Under the pieces are notes generated by a model. The model was not told where the DNA came from. It made no database searches and saw only the letters and a list, made by a program, of their open reading frames with translations. From positions 411,938 to 475,937 of the forward strand of contig NZ_JAMHJQ010000002.1 in NCBI RefSeq assembly GCF_023534745.1: DNA of 64,000 nucleotides, written 5' to 3'. Positions 37,168 to 46,946 of this stretch are shown piece after piece (within the stretch, counting starts at the first letter, position 1; each line of letters opens with the position of its first letter). Made by a program: the position numbers and the translations under genes. The stretch is from Streptomyces sp. 35G-GA-8 (GTDB lineage Bacteria; Actinomycetota; Actinomycetes; Streptomycetales; Streptomycetaceae).

Positions 37168-38817
37168 TCAGGAGGCCCCCGCCGACGCGGCCCCCGACTC
37201 CTCGACGACGAGATGACCGACGACGTCCGAGAACAGTTCCTCGCCGTCCCGCACGGCCGCTCCCTCCGCGGGCATGGCCACCCTCAGCCGCAGATAGGTG
37301 TTGTCCTTGCCGGGGATGACGAGTTCGTGCCAGCGGTGGCGGACGGGAAAGTCGTCCGAATCGGTGTAGTCGGTGAAGTCGACGACCGTCTCGAAGCCCG
37401 GCTTGCCCTGGTGCTCGACATCCTTGGTGGTGACCTCGGCGTCCTTGATCTCCGTGCCGTTCTCACCACCGCGCTCGTAGTGCCTCTTCCAGACGTCCGC
37501 CTTCGGTTCCAGCAGATCGCTGTCCGGCAGCAGCTGTTTCCGCTCGATGAAGATGCCGAAGACACCGCTGGGGTCGTAGTACGTGACACCGGTGTCATCG
37601 GTCGTCTGCTCGCGCCGGTAGTCGCCGGGGACAGAGACCTTCGCGCCGAGAATCTCGTTCTCCGGACGGACCCCCCAGCCCTCCGGGAGCTCGTCGCCGC
37701 CGAAGGGGTTGACGAGGATCAGTACGAGGGCGGCGGCCACGGCCAGCACCCCCGCGCCCAGCCCGTACCGCGCCGGACGGCTCCGCCGGAGCACCGGCGG
37801 GACCCAGCCGCCGAGGCCCGTGGCCGACGCCTCGGGGCCGGTCCCCGCGTACGGCCGGGCCCCGGCCGGCGGGCGGGCCTCCGACTCCAGGACCGCCCGG
37901 ATCTCCGCCGCGTCCGGCCGCGCCGCCGGGTCCTTGCGCAGCAGCCCCATCACGAGCGTGCCGAACGCCCCCGCGCCGCGCGCGGGCATCTGCGGCTCCG
38001 CCGACAGCACGGCCTGGAGCGTGGCGGGGACATGGGAGCGACGGAACGGCGACATGCCCTCGACCGCCGCGTACAGCACCACGCCCAGCGACCACAGGTC
38101 CGACTCCGGCCCCGGCTGCCGGCCGAGCACCCGCTCGGGCGCGATGAACTCGGGCGAGCCGACGAACGCGCCGGTCTCGGTCAGCCCCTGCTCGCCCTCG
38201 ACCTGGGCGATCCCGAAGTCGCTGAGGACGACCCGGTCTCCGCGGCCGAGGAGCACATTGTCCGGCTTGACGTCACGGTGCAGTACGCCGTTCTCGTGGG
38301 CCGCCGTGAGCGCGTCCAGTACGGCGAGTCCGATCCTGGCCGCCTCGCGCGGGTCGAGCGTGCCCTCCTGGAGCCGGTCGGCGAGCGACCGACCGCGCAC
38401 CAGCTCCATCACGATCCACGGCTTGGCGTCCTCGATCACCACATCGTGCATGGTGACGACGGCGGGGTGCTCGATCCTGGCGGCGGCGCGCGCCTCTCGC
38501 CGCATCCGCACGTACACGCGGTCCCGGTCGCGCTCGGCCACGTTGTCCGGGACCCGCGGCTCCTTGATCGCCACCTCGCGGTCCACGACCTCGTCGTGTG
38601 CCAGCCAGACCGTGCCCATTCCGCCGTGTCCGAGCCGGGAGACCAGCCGGTAGCGGCCACCGAGCAGGCGGCGGGTGGCCGGATCGGCCGGGTGGGCGGC
38701 GGGTGGCCGCGCCCCCGGCGGCGCCTGCGGTGGCACCTGCGGTGGCGCCTGCGGCACGTCCGGCGGTCTCAGTTCATAGCTCGTGGGCTCGTTCACCCGT
38801 CCCCCGTCGTAGGTCAT
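37168..38817 (-). CDS. Membrane Ser/Thr protein kinase (1 of 4)
   Basis: 549 residues. A Pro-rich N-terminus leads to a full kinase domain (about 56-315): glycine loop GHGGMG, Lys85 in VAIKE, HRD at 180-182, DFG at 200-202, APE in FIAPERV. One membrane helix (about 351-369) precedes an extracellular domain of ~180 residues. The ATG at 38817 has GAGG nine bases upstream; a GTG at 38796 (with GGGGGA close by) is an alternative. It follows kinase 2 by 42 bases, so the two are probably co-transcribed. All catalytic residues are present. Confidence 0.9.
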   Translation of the reverse strand: MTYDGGRVNEPTSYELRPPDVPQAPPQVPPQAPPGARPPAAHPADPATRRLLGGRYRLVSRLGHGGMGTVWLAHDEVVDREVAIKEPRVPDNVAERDRDRVYVRMRREARAAARIEHPAVVTMHDVVIEDAKPWIVMELVRGRSLADRLQEGTLDPREAARIGLAVLDALTAAHENGVLHRDVKPDNVLLGRGDRVVLSDFGIAQVEGEQGLTETGAFVGSPEFIAPERVLGRQPGPESDLWSLGVVLYAAVEGMSPFRRSHVPATLQAVLSAEPQMPARGAGAFGTLVMGLLRKDPAARPDAAEIRAVLESEARPPAGARPYAGTGPEASATGLGGWVPPVLRRSRPARYGLGAGVLAVAAALVLILVNPFGGDELPEGWGVRPENEILGAKVSVPGDYRREQTTDDTGVTYYDPSGVFGIFIERKQLLPDSDLLEPKADVWKRHYERGGENGTEIKDAEVTTKDVEHQGKPGFETVVDFTDYTDSDDFPVRHRWHELVIPGKDNTYLRLRVAMPAEGAAVRDGEELFSDVVGHLVVEESGAASAGAS

Positions 38818-38859
38818 GTACGTGATCCTCACGAAGTCCGGCCGCGCTCGCGCGGCGTT

Positions 38860-40689
38860 TCACTGGCCGGTATCGCCCGGTGGCGCCTGCCAGCTGCGCA
38901 GTACGGCGTCGAACTGCTTGCGCGTCGTCTCCCAGTCCTCCTCGGGACCGGCCATGTAGATCGCGTACTCCGTGGCGCTGTCGTCGGAGAAGTAGATCTG
39001 GTCGATCGCGTGCCGTTTGCCGGGCTGCCCGGTCTTCTCGGTCCAGGTGAACTCCCAGAGAGCGGCCTTCGCCTTGTCGCGGTAGGCGTTGGGGGCCAGT
39101 TCGAGCCTGAGGTAGTCCGGGAATTTCTGGACGGTCTTCTCCATGCTCAGCATGTGCGCGTACGGAGTGTCGAAGTCGGGTGAGCCGACGCTGATCCGGA
39201 TGAGATGACGGCCGTTGTCCGGGGTGTAGTCGATCTGGTCGCCGTTCGTCTGCCGTTCCCAGCCCTCGGGGACGTTGAGGCTGAAACCCTCCTCGGCCTC
39301 GACCCGGGTCCAGCCCTCGGGCACGGTCTCGCTGCCTGTGTCTCCCTTGCCCGCCGTATCGCCGGCTGTGTCGCCCGCCGCGCCGTCGGCCGTGTCGTCG
39401 GCCGTGTCGTCGGCCTGGCCACCGCCCTTCGTGGCGTCGTTCGCGGAGCTGCCGCCCGCGTTGCCGGCGGGGGTACCGTCACCGGCGAACTTCAGCAAGG
39501 CGAAGCCGATGCCACCGCCGAGGACCGCCGCGACGACCACGGCCACCACCGTCGTACGCCAACGGCCCCGGCGGGCGGGGCCCGAGGGCGCGGCCGAGGG
39601 CGCGGGCAGGGTCGGGGAGGAGCCCGAAGCGGGGCCGGTGGCGACGTACGCCGGGCCGGTGCCGACGTGCGCGGGGCCCGACTCGGCGGGCGCGAAGGAC
39701 GGCCCGGCGGGGGGCGGCTGCGAGGGCCCGGCGGGCGGCAGCTGCGAGGTGGCCGACTGCCGTTCTCCGTACGGCAGATGACGCGTCGTCGCGTGCTCGT
39801 CCTGCCCGGCGGCCGTCAGGCCCTCCGACACATCGCGCAGCATGCGCTCGGTCCGCTCCGCGTCGGGCCGTCCGTCCGGGTCCTTGCGCAGCAGCGCCGC
39901 GATGACGGGCGCGAGCGGGCCCGCCTGGCCGGGGTGGTCCGGCTCGTCCGTCACCACGGCCTGCATGGTGGTCAGCGGGGAACTCCGGCGGAACGGCGAG
40001 ACCCCCTGCACCGCCGTGTAGAGCGTCGCACCGAGCGACCAGAGGTCGGAGGAGGGGCCGGGATCGCCGCCCCGTACCCGCTCGGGCGCCAGATAGTCGA
40101 TGGAGCCGACGAGTTCACCGGTCCTGGTGATGGTCGAGTCGCCCTCTATCGCCGCGATCCCGAAGTCGGTGAGCAGCACCCGGCCGTCGCGCGCGAGCAG
40201 GACATTGCCCGGCTTCACATCGCGGTGCAGCACCCCGGCCGCGTGCGCCGCGCGCAACGCGTCAAGGACCGCGAGACCGATTCCGGCCGCCTCGCGGTAG
40301 CCGATCGGGCCGGACTCCTTCGCGGCGTCGGCGAGCGAGGGGCCGTCGACGTACTGCATGACGATCCACGGCCGGCCGTCGTGCTCCAGCACATCGTGGA
40401 CCGTGACGACACCCGGGTGGCTGATCCGGGCGGCGGCCCGTGCCTCCTTCTGGGTCCGCTGGTGCAGTACGGCCCGGTCGGCCTCGGAGACATACCGCCC
40501 CGCGGTCAACTCCTTGATGGCGACGACCCGGTGCAGCACTTCGTCATGCGCGCGCCACACCTTGCCCATGCCGCCGCGGCCGATGCACTCGGCGAGTCGG
40601 TAACGCCCGGCGAGCAGCGGTCCCGCGCCGCTCGCGTCCCTGTCCGAGCCCGCGCCCGCGCTCGTCCCCGTGCTCTGTATGTGCTCCAC
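38860..40689 (-). CDS. Membrane Ser/Thr protein kinase (2 of 4)
   Basis: 609 residues from a GTG. Kinase domain about 29-290 with GRGGMG, Lys59 in VAIKEL, HRD 155-157 and DFG 175-177, so catalytically competent. A Pro/Thr-rich linker leads to one helix (TVVAVVVAAVLGGGIGFALL), a Gly/Asp/Thr-rich stalk with repeats (ADDTADDTADGAAGDTAGD) and a C-terminal ectodomain beginning EGFSLNVPEGWERQ. This domain resembles the ectodomains of the neighbouring kinases. Transcribed toward kinase 1. Confidence 0.9.
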   Translation of the reverse strand: MEHIQSTGTSAGAGSDRDASGAGPLLAGRYRLAECIGRGGMGKVWRAHDEVLHRVVAIKELTAGRYVSEADRAVLHQRTQKEARAAARISHPGVVTVHDVLEHDGRPWIVMQYVDGPSLADAAKESGPIGYREAAGIGLAVLDALRAAHAAGVLHRDVKPGNVLLARDGRVLLTDFGIAAIEGDSTITRTGELVGSIDYLAPERVRGGDPGPSSDLWSLGATLYTAVQGVSPFRRSSPLTTMQAVVTDEPDHPGQAGPLAPVIAALLRKDPDGRPDAERTERMLRDVSEGLTAAGQDEHATTRHLPYGERQSATSQLPPAGPSQPPPAGPSFAPAESGPAHVGTGPAYVATGPASGSSPTLPAPSAAPSGPARRGRWRTTVVAVVVAAVLGGGIGFALLKFAGDGTPAGNAGGSSANDATKGGGQADDTADDTADGAAGDTAGDTAGKGDTGSETVPEGWTRVEAEEGFSLNVPEGWERQTNGDQIDYTPDNGRHLIRISVGSPDFDTPYAHMLSMEKTVQKFPDYLRLELAPNAYRDKAKAALWEFTWTEKTGQPGKRHAIDQIYFSDDSATEYAIYMAGPEEDWETTRKQFDAVLRSWQAPPGDTGQ

Positions 40690-40819
40690 GTCCCAGCCCC
40701 GATCCTTGGGATCACAGATTACGGAGGGGGCATACGGACAAGGAACCTCGGGTCGGTCACGGAAACCGCACTGTGATGAGTAACCGGCGTTGTACGGGGC
40801 ACAAGTTGGGACTCTTGCC

Positions 40820-43800
40820 TCAGCGGGTGGTCCGGTAGGCGGCGGTCGCCTGCTGGTAGATCTCGTCGACCTTGTCCCGCTGCCCGTCCGGTCCGATGAC
40901 CTGGATGACGTGGTACCGGCCGTCGACGATCATCGCGAGATTCCGTACGAACACCGCGCGCCCGCTGCTGTCCGTCCAGGTGTACTGGCCCTCCGCCATG
41001 GCCTGCCGACCCACATCGATCCGGCGTACACCGGAGGCGCTGGACCAGGACGAGTCACGGAACGGCTGGAGCTCCCGCTCCGTGTCGCGCTGGTAGGCGA
41101 TCGGGTCGTCGCCGTTCTCCGCCACGCTGTCCCGGCCGGGAACGACGATCAGGGTGAAGTCGCCCCCGACGTAGCGGACTTGCCCGCTGTCGTTGATGGG
41201 GCGCCGCTGCCAGCTCTTGTCGACCCCGATCCGGAAGCCCTCGGTGTCCGTACGCAGGACATAGCCGTCGGCGAGACTGGCGTCGGATCCCGAGGTCTGG
41301 GGCGCGGAGGCATTGGGCGGGGCCGAACCCGAATTGCCCGGAGCCGGTGATTCCGGCGCGGCGGACGAGCTGGGACCCGCCTCACCGACGCTCTGGCCCT
41401 GCTGCCCCGTTTCCGCCTTGGGCAGGAACATCACGGCGTAGACGACGGCCGCCACGAGCATCAACAGGATCAGGATGAGCAGGTTCCGGCCGAGGGAACG
41501 GGGGCCGCGCCCCGGGCCCTTCTCGGCCCTGTCGAACCTGTCCGCGCTCTCGAACCTGTCCGCACTCTCGAATCTGTCCGAACTGTCGAACCGACCGGAC
41601 CTGCCGGACCTTTCCGACCGGTCCGTCCTGTCGAACCGCTCCGGTCCCGCCGTCCGCTCGGGCCCGTCCAGCAGGCTGTCCAGCCGTTCCGTGATCTCGC
41701 GTTCCGAGCCGTCCTGGAGCGCGTCGGCCCCGAGCGCGTGCCCGTGCTCCTGCTCGTACTTCCGTCGCTCGTCGAGACCGGCCCCCCGGCCGCCCTTCTC
41801 CTTGCGCTCCTTGCCCTTCTTGTGGCGGTGGCGTCCGCCCAGGTCACGGCCGCGCCCGCGGCGACGGCGCACCAGCTCGCCCCGGCGGCGCACGATCGGC
41901 AGCCGGGTCTCGTCCGCCGGCACCGGTACGACATCGAGACCGGCCTCCGGCTCGGGCGCGGACCGCACGAGCGAGCGCAGCCAGCCGCGCAGCTCCTCGA
42001 AGTCCGGGCGCTCGGTGGGGTCCTGACGCAGCAGCGACTCCACGACGGGGCGCAGCGGTCCGCACTCCTCGGCGAAGGCGGGCGGCTCGGCGCAGACGAG
42101 CTGCACCAGCTCGATGGCGCTCTCTTCGGGGTACGGGGCATGGCCCTGCACCGCGCGGTACAGCAGCGCGCCGAGGGCCCACAGGTCGGTGGCGGGCCCG
42201 ATGGGCGGTGCCAGCTGCCAGTTCTCGTGGACGGGACCGGCCTGCTCGGGCGCCCAGCGCTCGGTGACGGCGCCGACGACCGCGATACGGGCCTGCCGGG
42301 CGCGCTCGGCGGCGAGCGGCGTGGCGGGGCCGCGGTACGCGGGCAGGGAGCCGCTCGCGACTATCTCGTCCCAGCGCCCGGCGCCCGCGCCCTGCCCGGT
42401 GACGGCGGGCAGCTGGGCGGACTGCCGCTGCGAGTCGGCGCGGAACGCGTCGCGCGCTCCACCGGACTGCCAGTTGCCGCTTCCTCGCCCGCTGTCGCTG
42501 CCGGGTCCGGAGTAGGGGGTGTCGCCGCCGCGGGCCACGACGGCACCTGAACCGGTGCCAGAACCGGCACCGGAGCCGCCGGGCGGCAGCGCGGGAAGGC
42601 CGGACGTACCACCGGCTGACGTACCACCGGCGTTCGGCCCGTCGCCGCGCGCGCCGGAGCCGCCCCCGAAGGGGCCGGCCGAGTCGGGGCCGTACGGGCT
42701 GCCGCTGCCGCCGGCCGGTACGGAGCCCGACGCGTCGTTCCAGGGAGCCGGGCCGTCGCGCCAGACACCGGCCAGCTGAGGGCGGTAGGGGGTGGGCGGG
42801 TCGTCGTCCTCGTCGGCTTCGGCGTCGGCGTCCGTGTCCGCGAAGGTGCGTGGCCGCGCCCACCAGTCCGGGTCGAGGCTCGCACCCTGCGGACCGCTGC
42901 CGGTGCCGGGGCCGCTCCGGGGAGGCTCCTGCGCACCCGAACCGGTGGTCGTACCCCCCGTACCCGCCGTACCCGCCGGGAGACCAGTAACCCCCGTACC
43001 GCCCGAGGCTCCCGGAACGGCCGGGACGCCCGTACTGCTCGTACCGCTCGCACCGGAGCCCTGGTCCTCCGTGGCGCGCGCGGCGGCGCGCGCCCCCGCG
43101 CGATACGCGGCGATGGCTCCGGCGCGCGCGGCGCGGATGTCGCCGGAAGCGCTCCCGCCCGGCAGCGCCGGCTGACCGCCGTACGGCGCCGGGATGCCGG
43201 GGGTGCCGTGATGCGGACGCGGCATCGCGCCGGACGTACCGGACGAGGTGCCGTCGTCGTAGGGGCTGTCCCCGCCCCGGCCCGTCCCCAGCGCGGCGCG
43301 GCCCGGCGCGCCGGGCACCCCCGCCGTCGGCCCGGGGTCGTACGGCAGGGAGGCCGTCGGCGAGCCGGAGGGCCCTTCCGTCGCCGCGTACTGTCCGGGC
43401 GGTCCGAGCTGTTCGTAGGAGCCCTGTTGCCCCTGCGCCCCCAGCTCCTCGTGCGGCGCGTGGGCCTCGTCGAGTCCGTGGGGCTCATGGAGTCCGGGTG
43501 ACTCATGGAGTCCGTGGGGCGCCCGCTGCCCCTGGTGGTCCGGCTCCTCGAACCGGTCCGGCGGCTCGGGCACCGGCGCGTATCCGCACAGCGCCTCTTC
43601 CGCCGCGCCCGCGGCGAGCCCGGTCAGCACCACGCGCCCGTCGTCACAGACGAGCACCGTACGGACGGTGATGTTCCGGTGCGTCCAGCCGTGCGCGTGC
43701 ACCACCCGCACCGCGGTCAGCACATCGGAGGCGATCTCGGCGGCCCGGAAGGGGTTCAACGGGCGCTCGGCGAGCAGCGCGGCGAGCGGTCTGGCCGCGA

Positions 43801-44152
43801 CCAGTTCACTCACTATCCACAGCGAACCGGCCTCCGCGAACACGTCGAAGACCTGGTCGAGCCGGGGATGATCGGGGATCTGGGCGGCGCTCTGCGCGGC
43901 CTCGATGGCCCGTCGCACCGCCGGATCCGTATGCCTGCGTGCCGAGCGCCCCGAGGTCCGGCGCGGCGCCGCGACGCCGTCCGCGTCCACCACCTCCGCG
44001 TCCACGACCTCCGGCAACGGCACCTGCCTGACGAGGACTTCCTGCCCGCTGTACGTATCGAAGGCGCGGGTCTCGACAAGGTCGTACTCATCGGAGGGTG
44101 GCAACGGAAGGCGATAGCGGTCGGCAAGCACCCGTCCCGCGTAGTCGTCCAC
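40820..44152 (-). CDS. Membrane pseudokinase with a very large activation-loop insertion (3 of 4)
   Basis: 1110 residues from the GTG at 44150-44152, which has GGGGAGG upstream (an ATG six codons earlier does not). The N-terminal half-domain is degenerate: no glycine loop, VRQV where VAIK is expected, HRN (158-160) for HRD, and TGL (177-179) for DFG. Then come ~430 Gly/Pro/Ser/Thr-rich residues, after which the kinase C-lobe resumes with RWAPEQ (about 633), DLWALGALLYRAVQG and RPDFEELRGWL. One membrane helix (about 888-910) precedes an ectodomain related to those of the adjacent kinases. Probably a scaffold or regulator rather than an enzyme. Confidence 0.85.
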   Translation of the reverse strand: MDDYAGRVLADRYRLPLPPSDEYDLVETRAFDTYSGQEVLVRQVPLPEVVDAEVVDADGVAAPRRTSGRSARRHTDPAVRRAIEAAQSAAQIPDHPRLDQVFDVFAEAGSLWIVSELVAARPLAALLAERPLNPFRAAEIASDVLTAVRVVHAHGWTHRNITVRTVLVCDDGRVVLTGLAAGAAEEALCGYAPVPEPPDRFEEPDHQGQRAPHGLHESPGLHEPHGLDEAHAPHEELGAQGQQGSYEQLGPPGQYAATEGPSGSPTASLPYDPGPTAGVPGAPGRAALGTGRGGDSPYDDGTSSGTSGAMPRPHHGTPGIPAPYGGQPALPGGSASGDIRAARAGAIAAYRAGARAAARATEDQGSGASGTSSTGVPAVPGASGGTGVTGLPAGTAGTGGTTTGSGAQEPPRSGPGTGSGPQGASLDPDWWARPRTFADTDADAEADEDDDPPTPYRPQLAGVWRDGPAPWNDASGSVPAGGSGSPYGPDSAGPFGGGSGARGDGPNAGGTSAGGTSGLPALPPGGSGAGSGTGSGAVVARGGDTPYSGPGSDSGRGSGNWQSGGARDAFRADSQRQSAQLPAVTGQGAGAGRWDEIVASGSLPAYRGPATPLAAERARQARIAVVGAVTERWAPEQAGPVHENWQLAPPIGPATDLWALGALLYRAVQGHAPYPEESAIELVQLVCAEPPAFAEECGPLRPVVESLLRQDPTERPDFEELRGWLRSLVRSAPEPEAGLDVVPVPADETRLPIVRRRGELVRRRRGRGRDLGGRHRHKKGKERKEKGGRGAGLDERRKYEQEHGHALGADALQDGSEREITERLDSLLDGPERTAGPERFDRTDRSERSGRSGRFDSSDRFESADRFESADRFDRAEKGPGRGPRSLGRNLLILILLMLVAAVVYAVMFLPKAETGQQGQSVGEAGPSSSAAPESPAPGNSGSAPPNASAPQTSGSDASLADGYVLRTDTEGFRIGVDKSWQRRPINDSGQVRYVGGDFTLIVVPGRDSVAENGDDPIAYQRDTERELQPFRDSSWSSASGVRRIDVGRQAMAEGQYTWTDSSGRAVFVRNLAMIVDGRYHVIQVIGPDGQRDKVDEIYQQATAAYRTTR

Positions 44153-44464
44153 AACGCCTCCCCACCACATGCCGTCTCCCGGTCCCGGAGACCCGCGAAA
44201 CCGCCAATTCCGGTCGTTTACCGGCTCATTGTGGATGCGTACGGTTCGCGAGCTCTCACGATACGTGGCCGCGGGCCAACATGCCGCCGGGTCGCGGCAA
44301 CCCGCTGCGTAACGTTCGGTTCTCGTACGCCGAACTACCCACCACAGCGCCCGGAACTCATCGCTCCGCCCACTGGCTCGTCGGCATTTCAGGCGGCCGA
44401 TTCAGACCGCCGATCCGGACAGCCGACCCGGACAGCCGACCCGGACGGTCGTTCAGGCCACCGC
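44153..44464. other. Intergenic region between pseudokinase and kinase 4
   Basis: 312 bases, no gene seen. Direct repeats of GGACAGCCGACCC lie at about 44417-44450 near the kinase 4 stop. A promoter for the pseudokinase gene should be here; TGCGTAACGTTCGG at 44308-44321 is an AT-richer candidate. Confidence 0.4.
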
Positions 44465-46390
44465 TCAGGCCGTCGGCTCAAATGTCTCGAACGCCGTCTT
44501 GCGCAGCGTCTCGCACTCCGAGTCGTTCCACTCGCTCGCCTCGCAGCTGACCATGATCGAGTAGCCGCGCTTGGCGTCGATCTTGAAGCCCCGGTTGAGG
44601 ACCCTGATCCGCTCACCGTTCTGGTTGCGCTCGAACTCCCAGTCGGCGACGGTCTGATAGCCGTTGTAGTCGACCTTCTTGATCCCACGCAGCTTGTAGT
44701 TGTCGCTACTGCCCCGGACCGCCGACTGGAGCCCCTGCCATGCGGCCACCGCGTCATCGGTCGGGCTGTCGTTGAAGTCGACCTGGACCCTGGGGAATTC
44801 GCCGTCCTCGCTGAAAATGCCGCCGGAGTTGGCACCCGCTATGCCGGTTCTGTGGAACCCCTCGGGCATCGCCATCGAGAAGTGGAACCGGTCGTCGGAG
44901 ACCTTGGCGTAGCCCTCGGGCAGCGCGCCGCCCTTCTTTCCGCCGCCCTCCTTGCCCCCGCCCGAGTCGCCCGACGGATCGGAACCGGAACCGGAATCGC
45001 CGGACCCCTGCCCGTTCGTGGCGGCGGTGTCCCCCTTGCCGTCCCCCGCCGCGCTCGCGTCCGGCGCCGGGCTCTGCCCCGTGCCGTCGCCCGGCGCGTC
45101 CTCATCGGCGGTGGCCCCGGCCGAGGCGGTCGAGGAGTCCTTGCCCTGGTTGCTTCCTGATGAGTCGTCGGAGTTCCCGTTCAGCGCGACGATCAGGACG
45201 GTGGAGATGAGCGCGAGCGCGGCGACGACCGCGATGATCACCAGCGTGCGCCGGGGCACCACATCGGTGAGCGACGCGCGCGGGGGCGCGGGCCGCTGCG
45301 GAACGGCGGGCTCCGGAGCCGGCCGGCTCTCGGGCCTGCCGGCCGCCGCGTTCCGTACGGAGCGCAGCGCGCCGCGCACCCGGTCCGCGTCCCCGGCGGA
45401 ACCCGACGCCGACCGCGCGGCCGGGGCCTCGCCGGGCACCGGCGGCAGCGGCACGACCCGGGTGGCGTCCGCCGCCGGCTCCGCGGCCCCCCGGGGCTGC
45501 TCGGGCGCGTCGACGATGTCCTGAAGGAGCGCCCGCGCGCCCGCGTCGTCGAGCCGCTGCTCGGGGTCCTTCGCGAGCAGCCCGTAGATGACCTCTTCGA
45601 GCGGGCCCGCGTTCTTGGGCGGGTCCAGCGGCTCGGTCATCACGGCGGTGAGCGTGGCGATGGCGGAGCCCTTGTCGTACGGAGGGCAGCCCTCCACCGA
45701 CGCGTACAGCAGACCGCCGAGCGACCACAGATCGGCCGCGGGTCCTGGCTTGTGGCCGCGGGCGCGCTCCGGCGAGATGTACGAGGGGGCGCCGACGAGC
45801 ATGCCGGTCGAGGTGACCGACGGGTCGCCCTCGACCTGGGCGATACCGAAGTCGGTGAGGACCACGCGTCCGTCCTCGGCGATCAGCACATTGGACGGCT
45901 TCACATCGCGGTGCAGGATGCCCTCGCGGTGCGCGGAGCGCAGCACATCGAGGATGGCGAGCCCGACCTCGGCGGCCCGCCTGGGCGTCAGCAGCCCGTC
46001 CTCCCGGACGGCTTCGGCGAGCGACTTGCCCTCGACCAGCTCCATGACGATCCAGGGCCGGTCGTCCTCGTCCACGACGTCATAGACCGTCACCGCGCCG
46101 TTGTTGCGGATCCGCGCGATCGCCTTGGCCTCGCGCAGTGTGCGCGTGATCAGCCGGCGCTTCTCGTCCTCGTCGATGCTGGAGGGAAAGCGCAGTTCCT
46201 TCACCGCGACCGTACGGCCGAGCGTCTCGTCGAGCGCCCGCCAGACCGTGCCCATGCCACCGCGCCCCAGCACCCCGCCGAGCCGGTACCTGCCCGCGAG
46301 CAGGCGCCCTTCCGGAGTGCCGTCGGCGCTCTTCCTCGCGTCCTGCTGGGGCTCCTGCGCCGTGTCCCGCGACTGCTCCGACTGCGACAT
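44465..46390 (-). CDS. Membrane Ser/Thr protein kinase (4 of 4)
   Basis: 641 residues from the ATG at 46388-46390, with GAGGGGAC upstream; longer in-frame readings lack a ribosome site. Kinase domain about 34-290: GRGGMG, Lys64 in VAVKEL, HRD 160-162, DFG 180-182, so active. One helix (TLVIIAVVAALALISTVLIVAL) and a long Gly/Ser/Asp linker precede the ectodomain (RFHFSMAMPEGFHRTG), similar in pattern to those of the three downstream neighbours. It is the first of the tandem cluster in the direction of transcription. Confidence 0.9.
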   Translation of the reverse strand: MSQSEQSRDTAQEPQQDARKSADGTPEGRLLAGRYRLGGVLGRGGMGTVWRALDETLGRTVAVKELRFPSSIDEDEKRRLITRTLREAKAIARIRNNGAVTVYDVVDEDDRPWIVMELVEGKSLAEAVREDGLLTPRRAAEVGLAILDVLRSAHREGILHRDVKPSNVLIAEDGRVVLTDFGIAQVEGDPSVTSTGMLVGAPSYISPERARGHKPGPAADLWSLGGLLYASVEGCPPYDKGSAIATLTAVMTEPLDPPKNAGPLEEVIYGLLAKDPEQRLDDAGARALLQDIVDAPEQPRGAAEPAADATRVVPLPPVPGEAPAARSASGSAGDADRVRGALRSVRNAAAGRPESRPAPEPAVPQRPAPPRASLTDVVPRRTLVIIAVVAALALISTVLIVALNGNSDDSSGSNQGKDSSTASAGATADEDAPGDGTGQSPAPDASAAGDGKGDTAATNGQGSGDSGSGSDPSGDSGGGKEGGGKKGGALPEGYAKVSDDRFHFSMAMPEGFHRTGIAGANSGGIFSEDGEFPRVQVDFNDSPTDDAVAAWQGLQSAVRGSSDNYKLRGIKKVDYNGYQTVADWEFERNQNGERIRVLNRGFKIDAKRGYSIMVSCEASEWNDSECETLRKTAFETFEPTA

Positions 46391-46946
46391 GCGTCCCCTC
46401 TGCGATCCCTGATCCTGGCCCGCGACTCCACCCGCCCGCGCGGTGCCGTAACGCGCCCTGGCAGAGGCTTCATTGTCCCTCACTCCGGGACCGTCACCGC
46501 TCCCGGGTCCGGCGTCCAGGAGGATGACGCCGGACGAAGGGACACCCACCATGCCACTCCCCCTGGCCCGGGTGACCACCCCGCCGGTCATAACTCTGTT
46601 CGATAGAGGCACTTGTGTGCCAGGCATCGGCGTTACGGCTGTGCCGCACGGGGCGGCTGTGGCCCCGCCCGTACGCCCACACCACCTCGCCACCCGCCCC
46701 CACCACCCCCCGGACCGCGCGCCGTCCCGCGCTCGCGCACGCACCGACGGCGCCCGGCTCGGGGCCCTGCTCCCCTACGGATTACGTCCTGCCCGGCCTC
46801 GTCGTCAAGAAGGTGACGGGCCGTTCGTACGCGGCCGAGGCCAAGGACCGCATCAGCGTCCCCCTCGGTCTCACCGGCACCTCCTCCCCCGGCGCACGCG
46901 CCGCGCTCCCCTCCCCGTACGGCCGGCGCGCACCGGCCACGGTGCG
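46391..46946. other. Region between kinase 4 and glpD
   Basis: 556 bases without an intact gene. It includes the kinase 4 promoter region and, at 46780-46920, a remnant of a serine-hydrolase gene described separately. The open frames across it lack starts with ribosome sites. Confidence 0.5.
46780..46920 (+). pseudogene. Remnant of a beta-lactamase-type serine hydrolase
   Basis: One frame reads DYVLPGLVVKKVTGRSYA then AEAKDRISVPLGLTGTSSPG. This closely follows the pattern after the YxN motif in class C beta-lactamase/DD-carboxypeptidase-like hydrolases (Y-V-L-x-G-L-V-I-E-K-V-T-G-R-S-Y ... PLGLTGT). The SxxK motif, the start and the C-terminal half are absent, and the frame runs into unrelated sequence at both ends. 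It ends about 25 bases from the glpD stop. Confidence 0.7.
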
